From a marine gamma proteobacterium HTCC2148 (GTDB lineage Bacteria > Pseudomonadota > Gammaproteobacteria > Pseudomonadales > Halieaceae): a stretch of 64,000 nucleotides of DNA. Under the pieces are notes generated by a model. That model made no database searches. It had not been told where the DNA came from and saw nothing but the letters and a program-made list of their open reading frames with translations. The position numbers and the translations under genes are program-made. Positions 9,075 through 17,417 of this stretch are shown here, piece after piece. The DNA is taken from positions 330,966 through 394,965 of the forward strand of contig DS999222.1 in the NCBI GenBank assembly GCA_000156295.1. The letters run 5' to 3'. Every line of letters starts with the position of its first letter. The stretch's first letter is position 1.

Positions 9075-9833
9075 ATGGATTTTGCCTCCCTGGGCTCAGG
9101 CAGCAAGGGCAATGCGACCCTTGTCCGCCATGGCGAAACCCTGCTGATGATCGACTGTGGCTTTTCTCTGCGGGAAACCACCCGGCGTATGGCTCGCCTG
9201 GGTCTGTCTCCGGAGCAATTAGACGCAGTTCTGGTCACCCATGAGCACAGTGATCACTGTGCGGGGGTGTCGAAACTTTCCGCCAAACACCAGATTCCGG
9301 TGTATTTAACTCACGGAACCAAAGCAAGTGGCCGCTGCGATGGCAGCTATGAGTTACTGTGCTTTGATTGTGATGAGAATTTCTCTATCGCTGAGATCGA
9401 TGTGCGCACTATTGCCGTACCCCACGACGCCGCAGAACCCTGCCAATTTCGGCTTTCAGCCGGTGGGCGTTGTCTGGGTATTCTGACTGACCTTGGCTGT
9501 ATTACTCCTCACGTGGTGAGCAGCTACCAGGGTTGTCACAGCCTGTTGCTGGAATTCAATCACGATCTGGATATGCTGATGGCGGGTGCATATCCGCCCC
9601 AGCTGAAAAGTCGAGTCAGCGGTGACTGGGGGCACCTTAATAATGGACAGGCGGCTGATTTTTTACGGCAGCTTGAATGCACTGGTGAGCTAAAGAATCT
9701 TGTGGTTGCTCACATCAGCGAGAAAAACAACTCTCGTGATCGTGCTGAGCAAGCGCTCGCCGCAGTGCTTGTATCAACGGAGCAGGTCACTTGGGCACAA
9801 CAGCAAGAAGGTTTTGACTGGCTTGGCGTTTAG
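9075..9833 (+). CDS. MBL-fold metallo-hydrolase (YycJ/WalJ-like)
   Basis: 252 residues. The metal-binding motif HEHSDH lies at residues 56-61, preceded by SLGSGSKGNATLV at 5-17, which is characteristic of the YycJ/WalJ branch; a later HDAAEP adds a possible ligand. Substrate is unknown; relatives have been proposed to be exonuclease- or cyclic-phosphodiesterase-like. The dapA-bamC-MBL order matches Pseudomonas, where purC usually follows. Here purC is absent and the 3' end overlaps the convergent acyltransferase gene by four bases. Confidence 0.88.
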   Translation: MDFASLGSGSKGNATLVRHGETLLMIDCGFSLRETTRRMARLGLSPEQLDAVLVTHEHSDHCAGVSKLSAKHQIPVYLTHGTKASGRCDGSYELLCFDCDENFSIAEIDVRTIAVPHDAAEPCQFRLSAGGRCLGILTDLGCITPHVVSSYQGCHSLLLEFNHDLDMLMAGAYPPQLKSRVSGDWGHLNNGQAADFLRQLECTGELKNLVVAHISEKNNSRDRAEQALAAVLVSTEQVTWAQQQEGFDWLGV

Positions 9834-10690
9834 TCTGTGCTCTCTTCTTTTGCTCGGTCCCGTTTCCAGCGGCGATTGGTCCACAACCAGCTTTCGGGTT
9901 CTTCGCGAATAGCCTCTTCGGCCATTTCCACGTAGCGATCTGTTACTGCGTGGGTCTCCTTGTCATAAGGTGGCTTCGCTAATTCCTTAAATTCGATTTC
10001 GTAGTGACCTTTGCTGCGTCTGTGGCACTGGACAAACAGTACTGGGAATTTAGTCATTGTGGCTATCGTTTCTGCGCCCAGGTAAAAGTTGGCCTCCTGA
10101 TTCATAAACCTGGTCCAGTAGCCGCGCTCTCTGCGGATGGGAGATTGGTCTGCGACCATCACGAAAATTCGAAACTCCCGACGCTTGCGAATGATATCTT
10201 TTACTGATTCGTCCATGGATATTGGGCGGGACCCGAACTGGCTACGGATGTCGTAGATTAGTTTGTCCGCGGCTTTATTGTGTAAGGTTTTGTAGACGGG
10301 TGTGATGGGGATATTGAGTTGCGTTGCTGCAGCGTGAAGCATCCACTCCCAGTTGCCCTGATGGATGGTGAGCACGATCACTGATTCACTAAAGTTCTGA
10401 CTGTATTGCTGCAGTAGTTCGGGGTTCAATATGCGTGCGCGCTGAAGGAAATCCTCAGGCTGCATGCGGCGTGCCTTGATGATCTCCAGGGCCACTTGAG
10501 TGAACTGGCGATAAAAAGCACGCGCCAGCGATTTTCGTTGAGCTTCAGACATCTCTGGAAACGCCTTGCTCAGGTTCCCTGCCACCACGTCGCGGCGGTA
10601 GCGCACGACATGGAAAATCATAAAATAGCCCAGCCAAGCGAGCCCATAAAGCAGAGGAAAAGGCAGGTGGCTGAGCAGACGGTAAAACAT
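9830..10690 (-). CDS. LpxL/LpxM-type acyltransferase family protein
   Basis: 286 residues from the ATG at 10690, which overlaps the stop of the lipoprotein gene (TGATG). It has the HX4E catalytic motif, HQGNWE (H110-E115), a hydrophobic N-terminus (about 8-30), and VADQSPIRRERG and ETIATMTKFPVLFV as in the lipid A lauroyl/myristoyl transferases. It probably acylates a lipid at the inner face of the inner membrane. Whether the acceptor is lipid A, an ornithine-type lipid or another lipid cannot be decided; the LpxL/M superfamily has several such branches. The start is set by coupling to the gene upstream. Confidence 0.87.
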   Translation of the reverse strand: MFYRLLSHLPFPLLYGLAWLGYFMIFHVVRYRRDVVAGNLSKAFPEMSEAQRKSLARAFYRQFTQVALEIIKARRMQPEDFLQRARILNPELLQQYSQNFSESVIVLTIHQGNWEWMLHAAATQLNIPITPVYKTLHNKAADKLIYDIRSQFGSRPISMDESVKDIIRKRREFRIFVMVADQSPIRRERGYWTRFMNQEANFYLGAETIATMTKFPVLFVQCHRRSKGHYEIEFKELAKPPYDKETHAVTDRYVEMAEEAIREEPESWLWTNRRWKRDRAKEESTD

Positions 10691-11184
10691 CAGCGCTGGC
10701 AGTGCTCGGGTAGGGTGATTTCCTCCAGTTTCAACAGGGCTTGTGCCGAGGGGCACTGCAGGGAAGGGTTGCCCGATAGGTCCAATATGGCAAGCGATAG
10801 CAACTCGTAGAGTGGTACCGGATCTATTATCAGATTGTTTTCCAGGTATAAAGATTCCATCGAAGACATGGGCACCAGAGGTGCCAGGTTGCGAATCTGG
10901 TTGGAGGACAGCCTTAACTGAATCAGCCCGTTAAATAGTTCCAGCCCATCGAGGTTAGTTATTTGGGCATGGCTGCAGTTCAGGGAAAGCAATTCACTGG
11001 CGACAGTCGCTTTCTGGTCAATGATGGCCTGCTCCAGGCAGGCCTGCAGTGCAGCGTCCGCCACCTCGAAGTCCGTGAGTAGCGGACGAGGGGAGTAAAC
11101 CGTCGTTTCGTTAATCTTGAAATCGAGGTCACTGCAACCGGCGATAGCCATGAGCAGGAAAATAGCTGTGAGCCAGCGTGTCAT
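10690..11184 (-). CDS. Leucine-rich-repeat lipoprotein
   Basis: 164 residues from the ATG at 11184, chosen for its GGGAG site and because it yields a proper lipoprotein signal, LLMAIAGC, with Cys17. The mature protein carries about three leucine-rich repeats of the internalin-like type (LLSLNCSHAQITNLDGL, then LIQLRLSSNQIRNLAPL, then LESLYLEN-like and LAILDLSGN units). A repeat cap with a Cys follows (LQCPS...EHC). Such repeats usually bind protein partners. Its stop is embedded in the start of the acyltransferase gene, which suggests a shared role, but no function is known to me. Confidence 0.82.
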   Translation of the reverse strand: MTRWLTAIFLLMAIAGCSDLDFKINETTVYSPRPLLTDFEVADAALQACLEQAIIDQKATVASELLSLNCSHAQITNLDGLELFNGLIQLRLSSNQIRNLAPLVPMSSMESLYLENNLIIDPVPLYELLSLAILDLSGNPSLQCPSAQALLKLEEITLPEHCQR

Positions 11185-11296
11185 GTTGTTTGTCTCCCTC
11201 TGTTTGATTGTTGCCAGGTTGATTAACATCCGGCATAGCCCCGACGCCGCTGGCTACCTATAATAGCACTGCAATCGACAAAAACTGGAAAGCTTG

Positions 11297-12625
11297 ATGA
11301 CAGAGTTGGAAAATAGCGGGGATAGCACGGGTAGTCGCGAGACCTCGGCTGGCAGTGCTATTTCACTGGTTCAGCGCGGTAACCTCAAGGCGCTGGAGAA
11401 GACACTGCGAAAGCAATGGCGCCTCGGCCAGAACATCGTGCTTTGCTGGAGCGCCGATGAAAGAGGCTTGCTGGTCATTTTCGTTCCCCACTACTTTTTG
11501 GGCAATTACTGTGCCGACGATGCGGAGCACAAGGGTAACGAGGGTTTCATCAGGGATATGATCTCCGGCACCAGGCGTAAAACTCGCGAGGAGATGTTCG
11601 CTGTTTCCAAGAGGTTGGGAGTTGCGCCGACGTTTATCAAGCTAAGCACGGCGCTGAGCGAAGAGCCTCGCGTGTTGGCAGAGGTTGAACAACTCATTCG
11701 CAGGTATGGTCTCAGCTACGTTGAGAGCCGCGCGGTGCTGCTATTCGATATTGTGGAGTTTTCACTGTATACGCCATTTGAACAGGCCAGTCAGTTAAAC
11801 AGTCTGTCTTATTCACTCAACTCGGCCTACAACAAGTTGTTGGCGCGAGGCATCGAAATTAATTTTGCGCGCACCACGACAGGTGACGGCTACTACATTT
11901 GGAATCGTAGTCTGGGGTCGGACGCCAATATAGAACTTTTCTATTTTATGATTCTCGTGGTTGCAGACAATGCGATGGCTCGGGCGGCCTCGCGTGGCAA
12001 TACTGTGCCAGTGATTCGCACGGCTTACCATATAGGGGGCCACTATGAGCTGTATCAGGCTGAAGGGGTGAACCCCACGGTGTTCAGCTACATCGTTGGA
12101 GATGTAACGATCGAATTGGCACGAATGGTAGACCGGGCTGCAGCGAAACAAATTTTAATTGGCGACTTTTCTACGCAATTGGGAGAAGAAGCCGCGGGCG
12201 CTGGTGAGGTTTCAACCCCCGGTTTTATTGCAGCATGTAATCGTGGTCTTTCTGCAGTGGAGGGGTCGCATCTTTCCAACAAGGTTATGTCTGCGATCAA
12301 CTGCAGGTTGAGTGAACACCAGGCTGAAGGTGACGAGCAGGTTTCACCTCGCAGGTTCCGTATTGTTGACAAGCATGGCTTGGAACACTACGCCTACAAT
12401 TTACAGTTAGCTGTGGACCTGCAAAGTGATGTGCTTCACCTGGGCCTGGACGATGCAAAACTGGTCCCTGGGTTAAGTGCCGATAAAAATGTCGCCGGCA
12501 AGAAAAACCTTGAACGTGAACAAGACGAGCAAGGTGAGGAGCGTCCCGCTGCCAGCGCAGAGGAACTGTTTGATGATTTGGCCGGCCTGCTGCAAAAGCG
12601 ACAGCCCAATATAATCGAGGATTGA
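11297..12625 (+). CDS. Class III nucleotidyl-cyclase-like protein, probably degenerate
   Basis: 442 residues from the ATG at 11297 (GGAAAG upstream; a TTG one codon earlier is also possible). Residues about 145-290 match the class III adenylate/guanylate cyclase fold: LLFDIVEFS with metal ligand D151, TTTGDGYYIW with D197, and VGDVTIELARMVDRAA carrying the arginine R276. The transition-state asparagine (VN.AAR in active enzymes) and the base-specifying lysine before the second aspartate appear replaced by Ile and Thr. The N-terminal 130 residues and the polar C-terminal tail match nothing I know. It may sense nucleotides or have altered catalysis; it should not be assumed to make cAMP. The stop overlaps the alternative TTG start of rsmJ. 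Confidence 0.75.
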   Translation: MTELENSGDSTGSRETSAGSAISLVQRGNLKALEKTLRKQWRLGQNIVLCWSADERGLLVIFVPHYFLGNYCADDAEHKGNEGFIRDMISGTRRKTREEMFAVSKRLGVAPTFIKLSTALSEEPRVLAEVEQLIRRYGLSYVESRAVLLFDIVEFSLYTPFEQASQLNSLSYSLNSAYNKLLARGIEINFARTTTGDGYYIWNRSLGSDANIELFYFMILVVADNAMARAASRGNTVPVIRTAYHIGGHYELYQAEGVNPTVFSYIVGDVTIELARMVDRAAAKQILIGDFSTQLGEEAAGAGEVSTPGFIAACNRGLSAVEGSHLSNKVMSAINCRLSEHQAEGDEQVSPRRFRIVDKHGLEHYAYNLQLAVDLQSDVLHLGLDDAKLVPGLSADKNVAGKKNLEREQDEQGEERPAASAEELFDDLAGLLQKRQPNIIED

Positions 12626-12639
12626 AGGCTGCTTTTCCC

Positions 12640-13446
12640 GTGAATAATGCTTTAACTTCACCGCCTCGTCTGGCCGTTTGCCCCGGTGATGATCTTTCTC
12701 GGGAAGCAGCAACAGCGTTGGCGACCCAGCTCCAGTTACCGCAACTGCCCATGGCAACAGAGCCTCGCCGCTGTGACGGATTTGATGCTTTGTTGCTGGT
12801 TTTTGTCAGTGGTATCGAGCTGCAAATTACCGGCAGGAAGGCGCCCGGTCCAGTGGGTGTGGATTTTGGCGCAGCCGCTATGCGTCATAGAAGAGTAGCG
12901 GGGCACAATGAACTGTTGGGCAAGGCGGTTGGAGTGGGTAAGAAGGCTGCACTGTCTGTTTTGGACGCTACCGCTGGGCTCGGTAGAGACAGCTTTGTAC
13001 TTGCAGACCTGGGTGCTGAGGTCACCTGCTGTGAGCGCAACCCTGTGGCGGCTGCAATGCTGGACAGCGGGCTCGCGCTGGCGCAAAACTCTACCGATCA
13101 TTGGCTCGCCACCACTTCATCGCGGATGCAACTGGTGACGGACGATGCGACCCGGCTGACAGCGGATTTCCTGCGTGATATCGATGTTATCTATCTCGAC
13201 CCGATGTTCCCTCAGCGTGAAAAGAGCGCCGCTGTGAAAAAAGAAATGGCGCTATTTCAGCTGTTGCTGAAGGATGAAGAGAGCAGTAATGAACGCTTGT
13301 TAGACTGGGCGCTGGCTTGCTCAGTGGCGAGGGTGGTGGTGAAACGTCCCCCCAAGGCGCCGCCTCTGGGGGCAAAAATCCCCTCACATTGCATCAAGGG
13401 AAAAGCAGTACGTTATGACGTGCATGTGCTCTCTGGCCTATCCTGA
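12640..13446 (+). CDS. rsmJ: 16S rRNA (guanine1516-N2)-methyltransferase
   Basis: About 268 residues from the GTG at 12640. This is preferred over a TTG at 12622 because GAAGG sits about ten bases upstream of the GTG, whereas the TTG lies against its GAGG. The SAM-binding motif LDATAGLGRDSFVLADLGAEV and the catalytic YLDPMFPQR, followed by KEMALFQLLL, are diagnostic of RsmJ (YhiQ), which methylates G1516 of 16S rRNA. It sits 14 bases after the cyclase-like gene and is probably co-transcribed with it. Confidence 0.92.
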   Translation: MNNALTSPPRLAVCPGDDLSREAATALATQLQLPQLPMATEPRRCDGFDALLLVFVSGIELQITGRKAPGPVGVDFGAAAMRHRRVAGHNELLGKAVGVGKKAALSVLDATAGLGRDSFVLADLGAEVTCCERNPVAAAMLDSGLALAQNSTDHWLATTSSRMQLVTDDATRLTADFLRDIDVIYLDPMFPQREKSAAVKKEMALFQLLLKDEESSNERLLDWALACSVARVVVKRPPKAPPLGAKIPSHCIKGKAVRYDVHVLSGLS

Positions 13447-13509
13447 CAGTTACAGCCCTGCTTACGACAGTTACTATCCTGCAATTAAATAAAATACTGG
13501 AGCTTTACT

Positions 13510-14265
13510 ATGGCTGAACACAAAATCACTGCGCTGGTCACTGGGGCTTCTTCCGGGCTGGGTGCAGAATTTTGCCGCCAGTTGGCTGAACGCTGCTCGG
13601 TTATTATCGCTGTAGCGCGCAGACATGACCGTCTCGAGGCGCTGCGTGAAGAGCTTTCCGATCGGGCTGAAGTTCATGTCGTTGAGGCGGACCTGCTTAC
13701 CGTGGAAGGTGTGGCTCACACCATGGAAATGTTACGGCAGAAGGGCCCGGTAGATATTCTTGTCAACAACGCCGGCTTCAGTCCCTATGGCGATTTCATC
13801 GATTCACCTATTGGTCAGCAACGGGAAATGTTGAATCTACACTGTGACGTAGCGATTACCTTGACTCGAGCAGCGTTGCCCTTCATGCGCGAGCGGGGTG
13901 CCGGAAGCATTATCAATGTCTCTTCGCTTGGATCTTTTTTGCCAGGACCAAAGCTGGCAGTTTATGGAGGCAGTAAAGCTTTTCTCAATTATTTTACGCT
14001 GTCCCTGGCGCGTGAGTTGGAGGGTGCAGGGATTAAAGTGCAGGCGCTGTGTCCTGGTTTGGTGCGTACTGAAATTCACGAACCGATGAAGAGCGAAGGG
14101 TTTTCTCCGTCTGCATTCCCCAATGAAATGTGGATGGAAGCGTCAGAGGTTGTCTGCGCAAGCCTCGATGCACTCGCACAAGACAAGCTGATAGTGGTGC
14201 CCGGTGAGGATAATCTTGCCCTGGCCAAAATGGGGGCCAAAGGATTGCTTGATGCTTTAGGCTAG
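13510..14265 (+). CDS. SDR-family short-chain dehydrogenase
   Basis: 251 residues. TGASSGLG (11-18) is the cofactor-binding loop, NNAG follows, and the catalytic Ser and YGGSK lie in NVSSLGS...AVYGGSKAF. The ARR after the second strand favours NADP(H). This is the classical-SDR pattern of the DltE/YqjQ-like oxidoreductase group; the substrate is unknown. It has its own leader after rsmJ with GGAG eight bases before the ATG. Its 3' end overlaps the convergent dapE by nine bases. Confidence 0.9.
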   Translation: MAEHKITALVTGASSGLGAEFCRQLAERCSVIIAVARRHDRLEALREELSDRAEVHVVEADLLTVEGVAHTMEMLRQKGPVDILVNNAGFSPYGDFIDSPIGQQREMLNLHCDVAITLTRAALPFMRERGAGSIINVSSLGSFLPGPKLAVYGGSKAFLNYFTLSLARELEGAGIKVQALCPGLVRTEIHEPMKSEGFSPSAFPNEMWMEASEVVCASLDALAQDKLIVVPGEDNLALAKMGAKGLLDALG

Positions 14266-15387
14266 CAAGCGTTCCATGATGCCACGGTAAACGGCAGTCA
14301 GGCGAGGCAGATCTGGAGCGTGTACTTCCTCATTGAGCTTGTGAATGCTTGCGTTGACTGGGCCCAATTCCACCACCTGGGCACCACTGGGAGCGATAAA
14401 GCGCCCGTCGGAGGTTCCTCCGGCTGTTGATAACTGGGTGTCAATTCCTGTGACTGAAAGAATGCTGTCTACGGCGGCCGCTACCAATTCACCGGTGGGG
14501 GTTAGGAAAGGATGGCCGCTCAGGCTCCACTGGATGTCATACTCAAGGCCATGGGCATCGAGGATGGCCTCGGTGCGCTGGCGAAGGTCAACGTCCGTCA
14601 ACTCCGTGGAGAAACGAAAGTTGAACACGATTTCCAGCTCCCCAGGTATGACATTGGTTGCACCGGTGCCGCCGTGAATGTTGGAAACCTGCATGGAAGT
14701 TGGGGGAAAGAAACTATTGCCTTCGTCCCAAACCTCATGGGTCAGTGCGGACAGCGCTGGCGCCGCCCGATGGATTGGGTTGTCGGCCAGGTGAGGGTAG
14801 GCGATGTGTCCTTGCATGCCTTTAACGATAAGTCTGGCGTTCAGCGAACCACGCCTGCCGTTTTTGATGACGTCACCCAGTGTGCTGGTGCTGGAGGGTT
14901 CGCCTACCAGGCACCAGTCAATTTTCTCACCTTGCTGCTGCAGCCACTCCATCACCCGAACGGTGCCATCTGTGGCGGGGCCCTCTTCATCTGAAGTAAT
15001 CAGGAACCCAATGCGTCCCGTATGGTCGGGATTGCTGGCCAAGAACTCTTCGCAGGCTACTACCATGGCTGCCAGGCTTCCCTTCATGTCCGCAGCGCCT
15101 CTGCCATAAAGTGTTTCGCCAACAAGGCTAGGCTCAAACGGTGGTGTGCTCCATTGTGCTTCGGGACCCGGAGGTACAACGTCCGTATGGCCGGCGAAAA
15201 CAAATAACGGACCACTGTCGCCGTGAACAGCCCAAAAGTTCTGCACCTTGCCGAAGGGCAGGGGAGTGCACTCAAAGCCAATGGCTTCCAGCCGGGAAAT
15301 CATGATTTTCTGGCAGCCTTGGTCCTCGGGAGTGACAGAGCGTCGGCTGATCAGATCGCAGCAAAGTGCTAGTGTTTTATCCACCAT
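14257..15387 (-). CDS. dapE: Succinyl-diaminopimelate desuccinylase
   Basis: 376 residues, close to E. coli DapE (375). It is an M20-family di-zinc hydrolase that frees LL-diaminopimelate and succinate. Ligands are visible: H67 and D69 in [10 protein letters not shown]100 in GRGAADMKG, and the catalytic/ligand glutamates E134-E135 in TSDEEGPA. It lies 10 bases after dapD, giving consecutive genes for the succinylase branch of lysine/peptidoglycan synthesis, with dapA about 6 kb away. Confidence 0.97.
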   Translation of the reverse strand: MVDKTLALCCDLISRRSVTPEDQGCQKIMISRLEAIGFECTPLPFGKVQNFWAVHGDSGPLFVFAGHTDVVPPGPEAQWSTPPFEPSLVGETLYGRGAADMKGSLAAMVVACEEFLASNPDHTGRIGFLITSDEEGPATDGTVRVMEWLQQQGEKIDWCLVGEPSSTSTLGDVIKNGRRGSLNARLIVKGMQGHIAYPHLADNPIHRAAPALSALTHEVWDEGNSFFPPTSMQVSNIHGGTGATNVIPGELEIVFNFRFSTELTDVDLRQRTEAILDAHGLEYDIQWSLSGHPFLTPTGELVAAAVDSILSVTGIDTQLSTAGGTSDGRFIAPSGAQVVELGPVNASIHKLNEEVHAPDLPRLTAVYRGIMERLLA

Positions 15388-15397
15388 AATGGTGCAC

Positions 15398-16417
15398 CTA
15401 GTTATGGGCGTGTAAGGCTTCGTTGAGCTCTACCGCCGATCGATTGGTGAGGCACTCTACTGCGCCTGTGGTTGAGTTGCGGCGGAACAATAAATCTGAT
15501 TTTCCTGCCAGGTCTCGGGCTTTAACAGATTCTACCGGCATACCGTCCGCATCCAGCATGCTGACTTTGGTGCCAGCGGTGATGAACAAACCCGCTTCAA
15601 CAGTGCAGCGGTCTCCGAGGGGAATACCAATACCACCGTTCGCGCCTATCAAGCATTCTTTACCCACTGAAATGACGATATCGCCTCCGCCCGACAGCGT
15701 GCCAATGGTGGAGCAGCCGCCGCCCAGGTCGGAGCCCTGGCCCACTAGGACACCGGCAGAAATGCGACCCTCAATCATGCCGGGACCTTCGGTGCCCGCA
15801 TTAAAATTGACGAAACCTTCATGCATGATAGTGGTGCCTTCACCAAGGTATGCACCCAGCCGGACCCTCGCGGTGTGAGCGATACGCACCCCGTGAGGAA
15901 CCACGTAGTTGGTCATCTTGGGAAACTTGTCCACACAGCTGACTTCCAGAGTCTCGCCCCTGAGGCGGGCAGAGAGTTGTCGTTCGGTCAGCTCGTTAAT
16001 GTCTACCGCACCCTCATTGGTCCAGGCAACATTGGGTAAAACGCCGAATAGTCCATCGAGCTTTGTCCCGTGAGGTTTGACCAGACGATGAGAAAGCAGG
16101 TGTAATTTGAGATAGCCTTCAGGTACGTTCTCGGGTGCTTGGTCGTGTTGCAGTAACACCGCGACCACAGGGCGACCGCTGCCCAGCAGGCGTCCTGCCA
16201 GCGAGGCCTGTGCCGCTTCACCTGAGCTGTTCAGGGCGGACTGCAGAGCGCGAAGCTCAGGCTCCCCCAGCGCAGTGTTGCTGTCTAGCTCGGCGGTCAC
16301 AGCCTGAAGCTCGGCTGATGGCGCCAGCAGGGGTGCAGGGAAAAACACCTCCAGCCATTCTCCCTTGCTGTTTTGGGTGCCTACACCGAGTCCAAAGGCA
16401 AAAGCAGAGTCTGTCAT
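15398..16417 (-). CDS. dapD: Tetrahydrodipicolinate N-succinyltransferase (long form)
   Basis: 339 residues, the long Pseudomonas-type DapD rather than the 274-residue E. coli type. It transfers succinyl from succinyl-CoA to tetrahydrodipicolinate. The N-terminal half is specific to this form; the C-terminal half contains hexapeptide-repeat left-handed beta-helix sequence ([50 protein letters not shown]). It stands between the ArsC-like gene and dapE. Confidence 0.96.
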   Translation of the reverse strand: MTDSAFAFGLGVGTQNSKGEWLEVFFPAPLLAPSAELQAVTAELDSNTALGEPELRALQSALNSSGEAAQASLAGRLLGSGRPVVAVLLQHDQAPENVPEGYLKLHLLSHRLVKPHGTKLDGLFGVLPNVAWTNEGAVDINELTERQLSARLRGETLEVSCVDKFPKMTNYVVPHGVRIAHTARVRLGAYLGEGTTIMHEGFVNFNAGTEGPGMIEGRISAGVLVGQGSDLGGGCSTIGTLSGGGDIVISVGKECLIGANGGIGIPLGDRCTVEAGLFITAGTKVSMLDADGMPVESVKARDLAGKSDLLFRRNSTTGAVECLTNRSAVELNEALHAHN

Positions 16418-16442
16418 CGTTGCTACCTGTATTCTTGTGACC

Positions 16443-16799
16443 CTAAAGGGTGTGGTGATTGAAAATGTCCTGATATTTTTCTGCAGAAAAACCGCAGTGA
16501 AGCTCGTGGCCGATGTCCAGCAGAGGGCGTTTGAACAGTGTGGGATACTTTAGAATGGCTTCCAGGGCAGAGGTGTTATTCATCGTGTCCCGCGCTGCCT
16601 GATCCAGTTCTTTCCATGTGGTACTGCGTTTGTTGACCACAATCTCCCAGCCCAGCTTTTCCAGCCATAGCTCCACAGCTTTCGGGTCCAATCCATCCTC
16701 GCGAACATCGTGGAAGTTATATTCCACGCTTTGATTTTCAAGCCACTTGCGTGCTTTTTTCACCGTATCGCAATTCTTGATGCCGTAGAGCGTGATCAC
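16443..16799 (-). CDS. ArsC/Spx-family protein (YffB-like)
   Basis: 118 residues, thioredoxin-like fold. The single N-terminal cysteine C10 (YGIKNCDTVKKARKWL) and the LEKLGWEIVVNKRSTTWKEL block identify the YffB branch of the ArsC-related family, which in E. coli also lies beside dapE. Only one active-site cysteine is present, so arsenate reductase activity should not be assumed; relatives may be glutathione-dependent thiol reductases. Probably the first gene of arsC-like-dapD-dapE. Confidence 0.9.
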   Translation of the reverse strand: MITLYGIKNCDTVKKARKWLENQSVEYNFHDVREDGLDPKAVELWLEKLGWEIVVNKRSTTWKELDQAARDTMNNTSALEAILKYPTLFKRPLLDIGHELHCGFSAEKYQDIFNHHTL

Positions 16800-17070
16800 C
16801 TGGTTTCCTGCATTAGCGAGTTTTTGAGGGCCGCTAGCATAGCAAATTGGCTTCTTTAGATATAGCGAGGTGGGGTGCTATATTGCTCCGGCCGATGGAT
16901 GGCCTGCATCGGACTTGCGCCCGAATTTTTGTTGTGGGCCGTGCGCTGCACAAGTTGATTCTTTGTCGCTATACAGCCTAACGCACCGTTTTTTAGCTTA
17001 CTTTTTTGTCATGTTTGGCGGTGTGGTTGATGGTGCAGAGGGCGTTTCTTTCGGCTATTTGAAAATCACC
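16800..17070. other. Intergenic region, no gene recognised
   Basis: 271 bases between the PA4642-family gene and the ArsC-like gene, both on the minus strand. It should contain the promoter of the ArsC-like-dapD-dapE group and the end of the gat operon. I saw no tRNA fold, no clear terminator and no conserved small gene. A plus-strand reading frame starting at 16870 runs through the antisense of the PA4642-family gene and is judged spurious. Confidence 0.6.
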
Positions 17071-17361
17071 TCAGGCCGCTCCGGCGGCCTCAAGTACGGC
17101 GGCGTAATCCGCGCCGTGACGATGTTCCGAAACTATATCCAGTACCGAACGGCCATCCAAGCCTCTCGCGTTCACGTTCCTGTCTTGTTGGCGGTAAAAG
17201 CTCAAAAAAAGTTCGAAGTCAGAGGCGCGCATGCTCTGGTATGCTTTTAACAGCATGTGAAAATCTGCGTCTCCACCATCGTGCGGGCGAACTTCCAGGA
17301 AGCTTTTTACGTGATCTTCAGTCCAGACTTCGTCCAGTACTTTCTGTTTGTCTTTTTTCAT
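17071..17361 (-). CDS. PA4642-family conserved protein
   Basis: 96 residues. KVLDEVWTEDHVKSFLEV, FHMLLKAYQSMRASDFELF, and LDGRSVLDIVSEHRHGADY are the conserved blocks of a small soluble family known to me as PA4642-like, function unknown. The C-terminal segment reads like part of an ankyrin-type helix pair. It follows gatB on the same strand after a 56-base gap containing a perfect hairpin, so it may be a distal member of the gat operon. Confidence 0.85.
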   Translation of the reverse strand: MKKDKQKVLDEVWTEDHVKSFLEVRPHDGGDADFHMLLKAYQSMRASDFELFLSFYRQQDRNVNARGLDGRSVLDIVSEHRHGADYAAVLEAAGAA

Positions 17362-17397
17362 TAGCTTATCCTCGTTAGTGCTCGTTTCATTCTTGCA

Positions 17398-17417
17398 GGT
17401 CGGCGAAAGCGCCGACC
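17398..17417 (-). terminator. Perfect hairpin after gatB, weak terminator or processing site
   Basis: GGTCGGCG (17398-17405) pairs perfectly with CGCCGACC (17410-17417) around the loop AAAG, directly after the gatB stop. No U-tract follows on the minus strand, so full termination is doubtful; it may attenuate or protect the gatCAB message ahead of the PA4642-family gene. Confidence 0.45.

Noticed and set aside
11297-12625. Calling the cyclase-like protein an active adenylate cyclase
   Set aside because: Two of the usual catalytic positions appear substituted; the activity cannot be assumed.
16443-16799. Calling the ArsC-family protein an arsenate reductase
   Set aside because: Only the N-terminal Cys is present and the context is dap genes, matching YffB rather than ArsC.
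16870-17250. 126-codon plus-strand frame
   Set aside because: Largely antisense to the PA4642-family gene, odd composition, no ribosome-binding site; a shadow frame.
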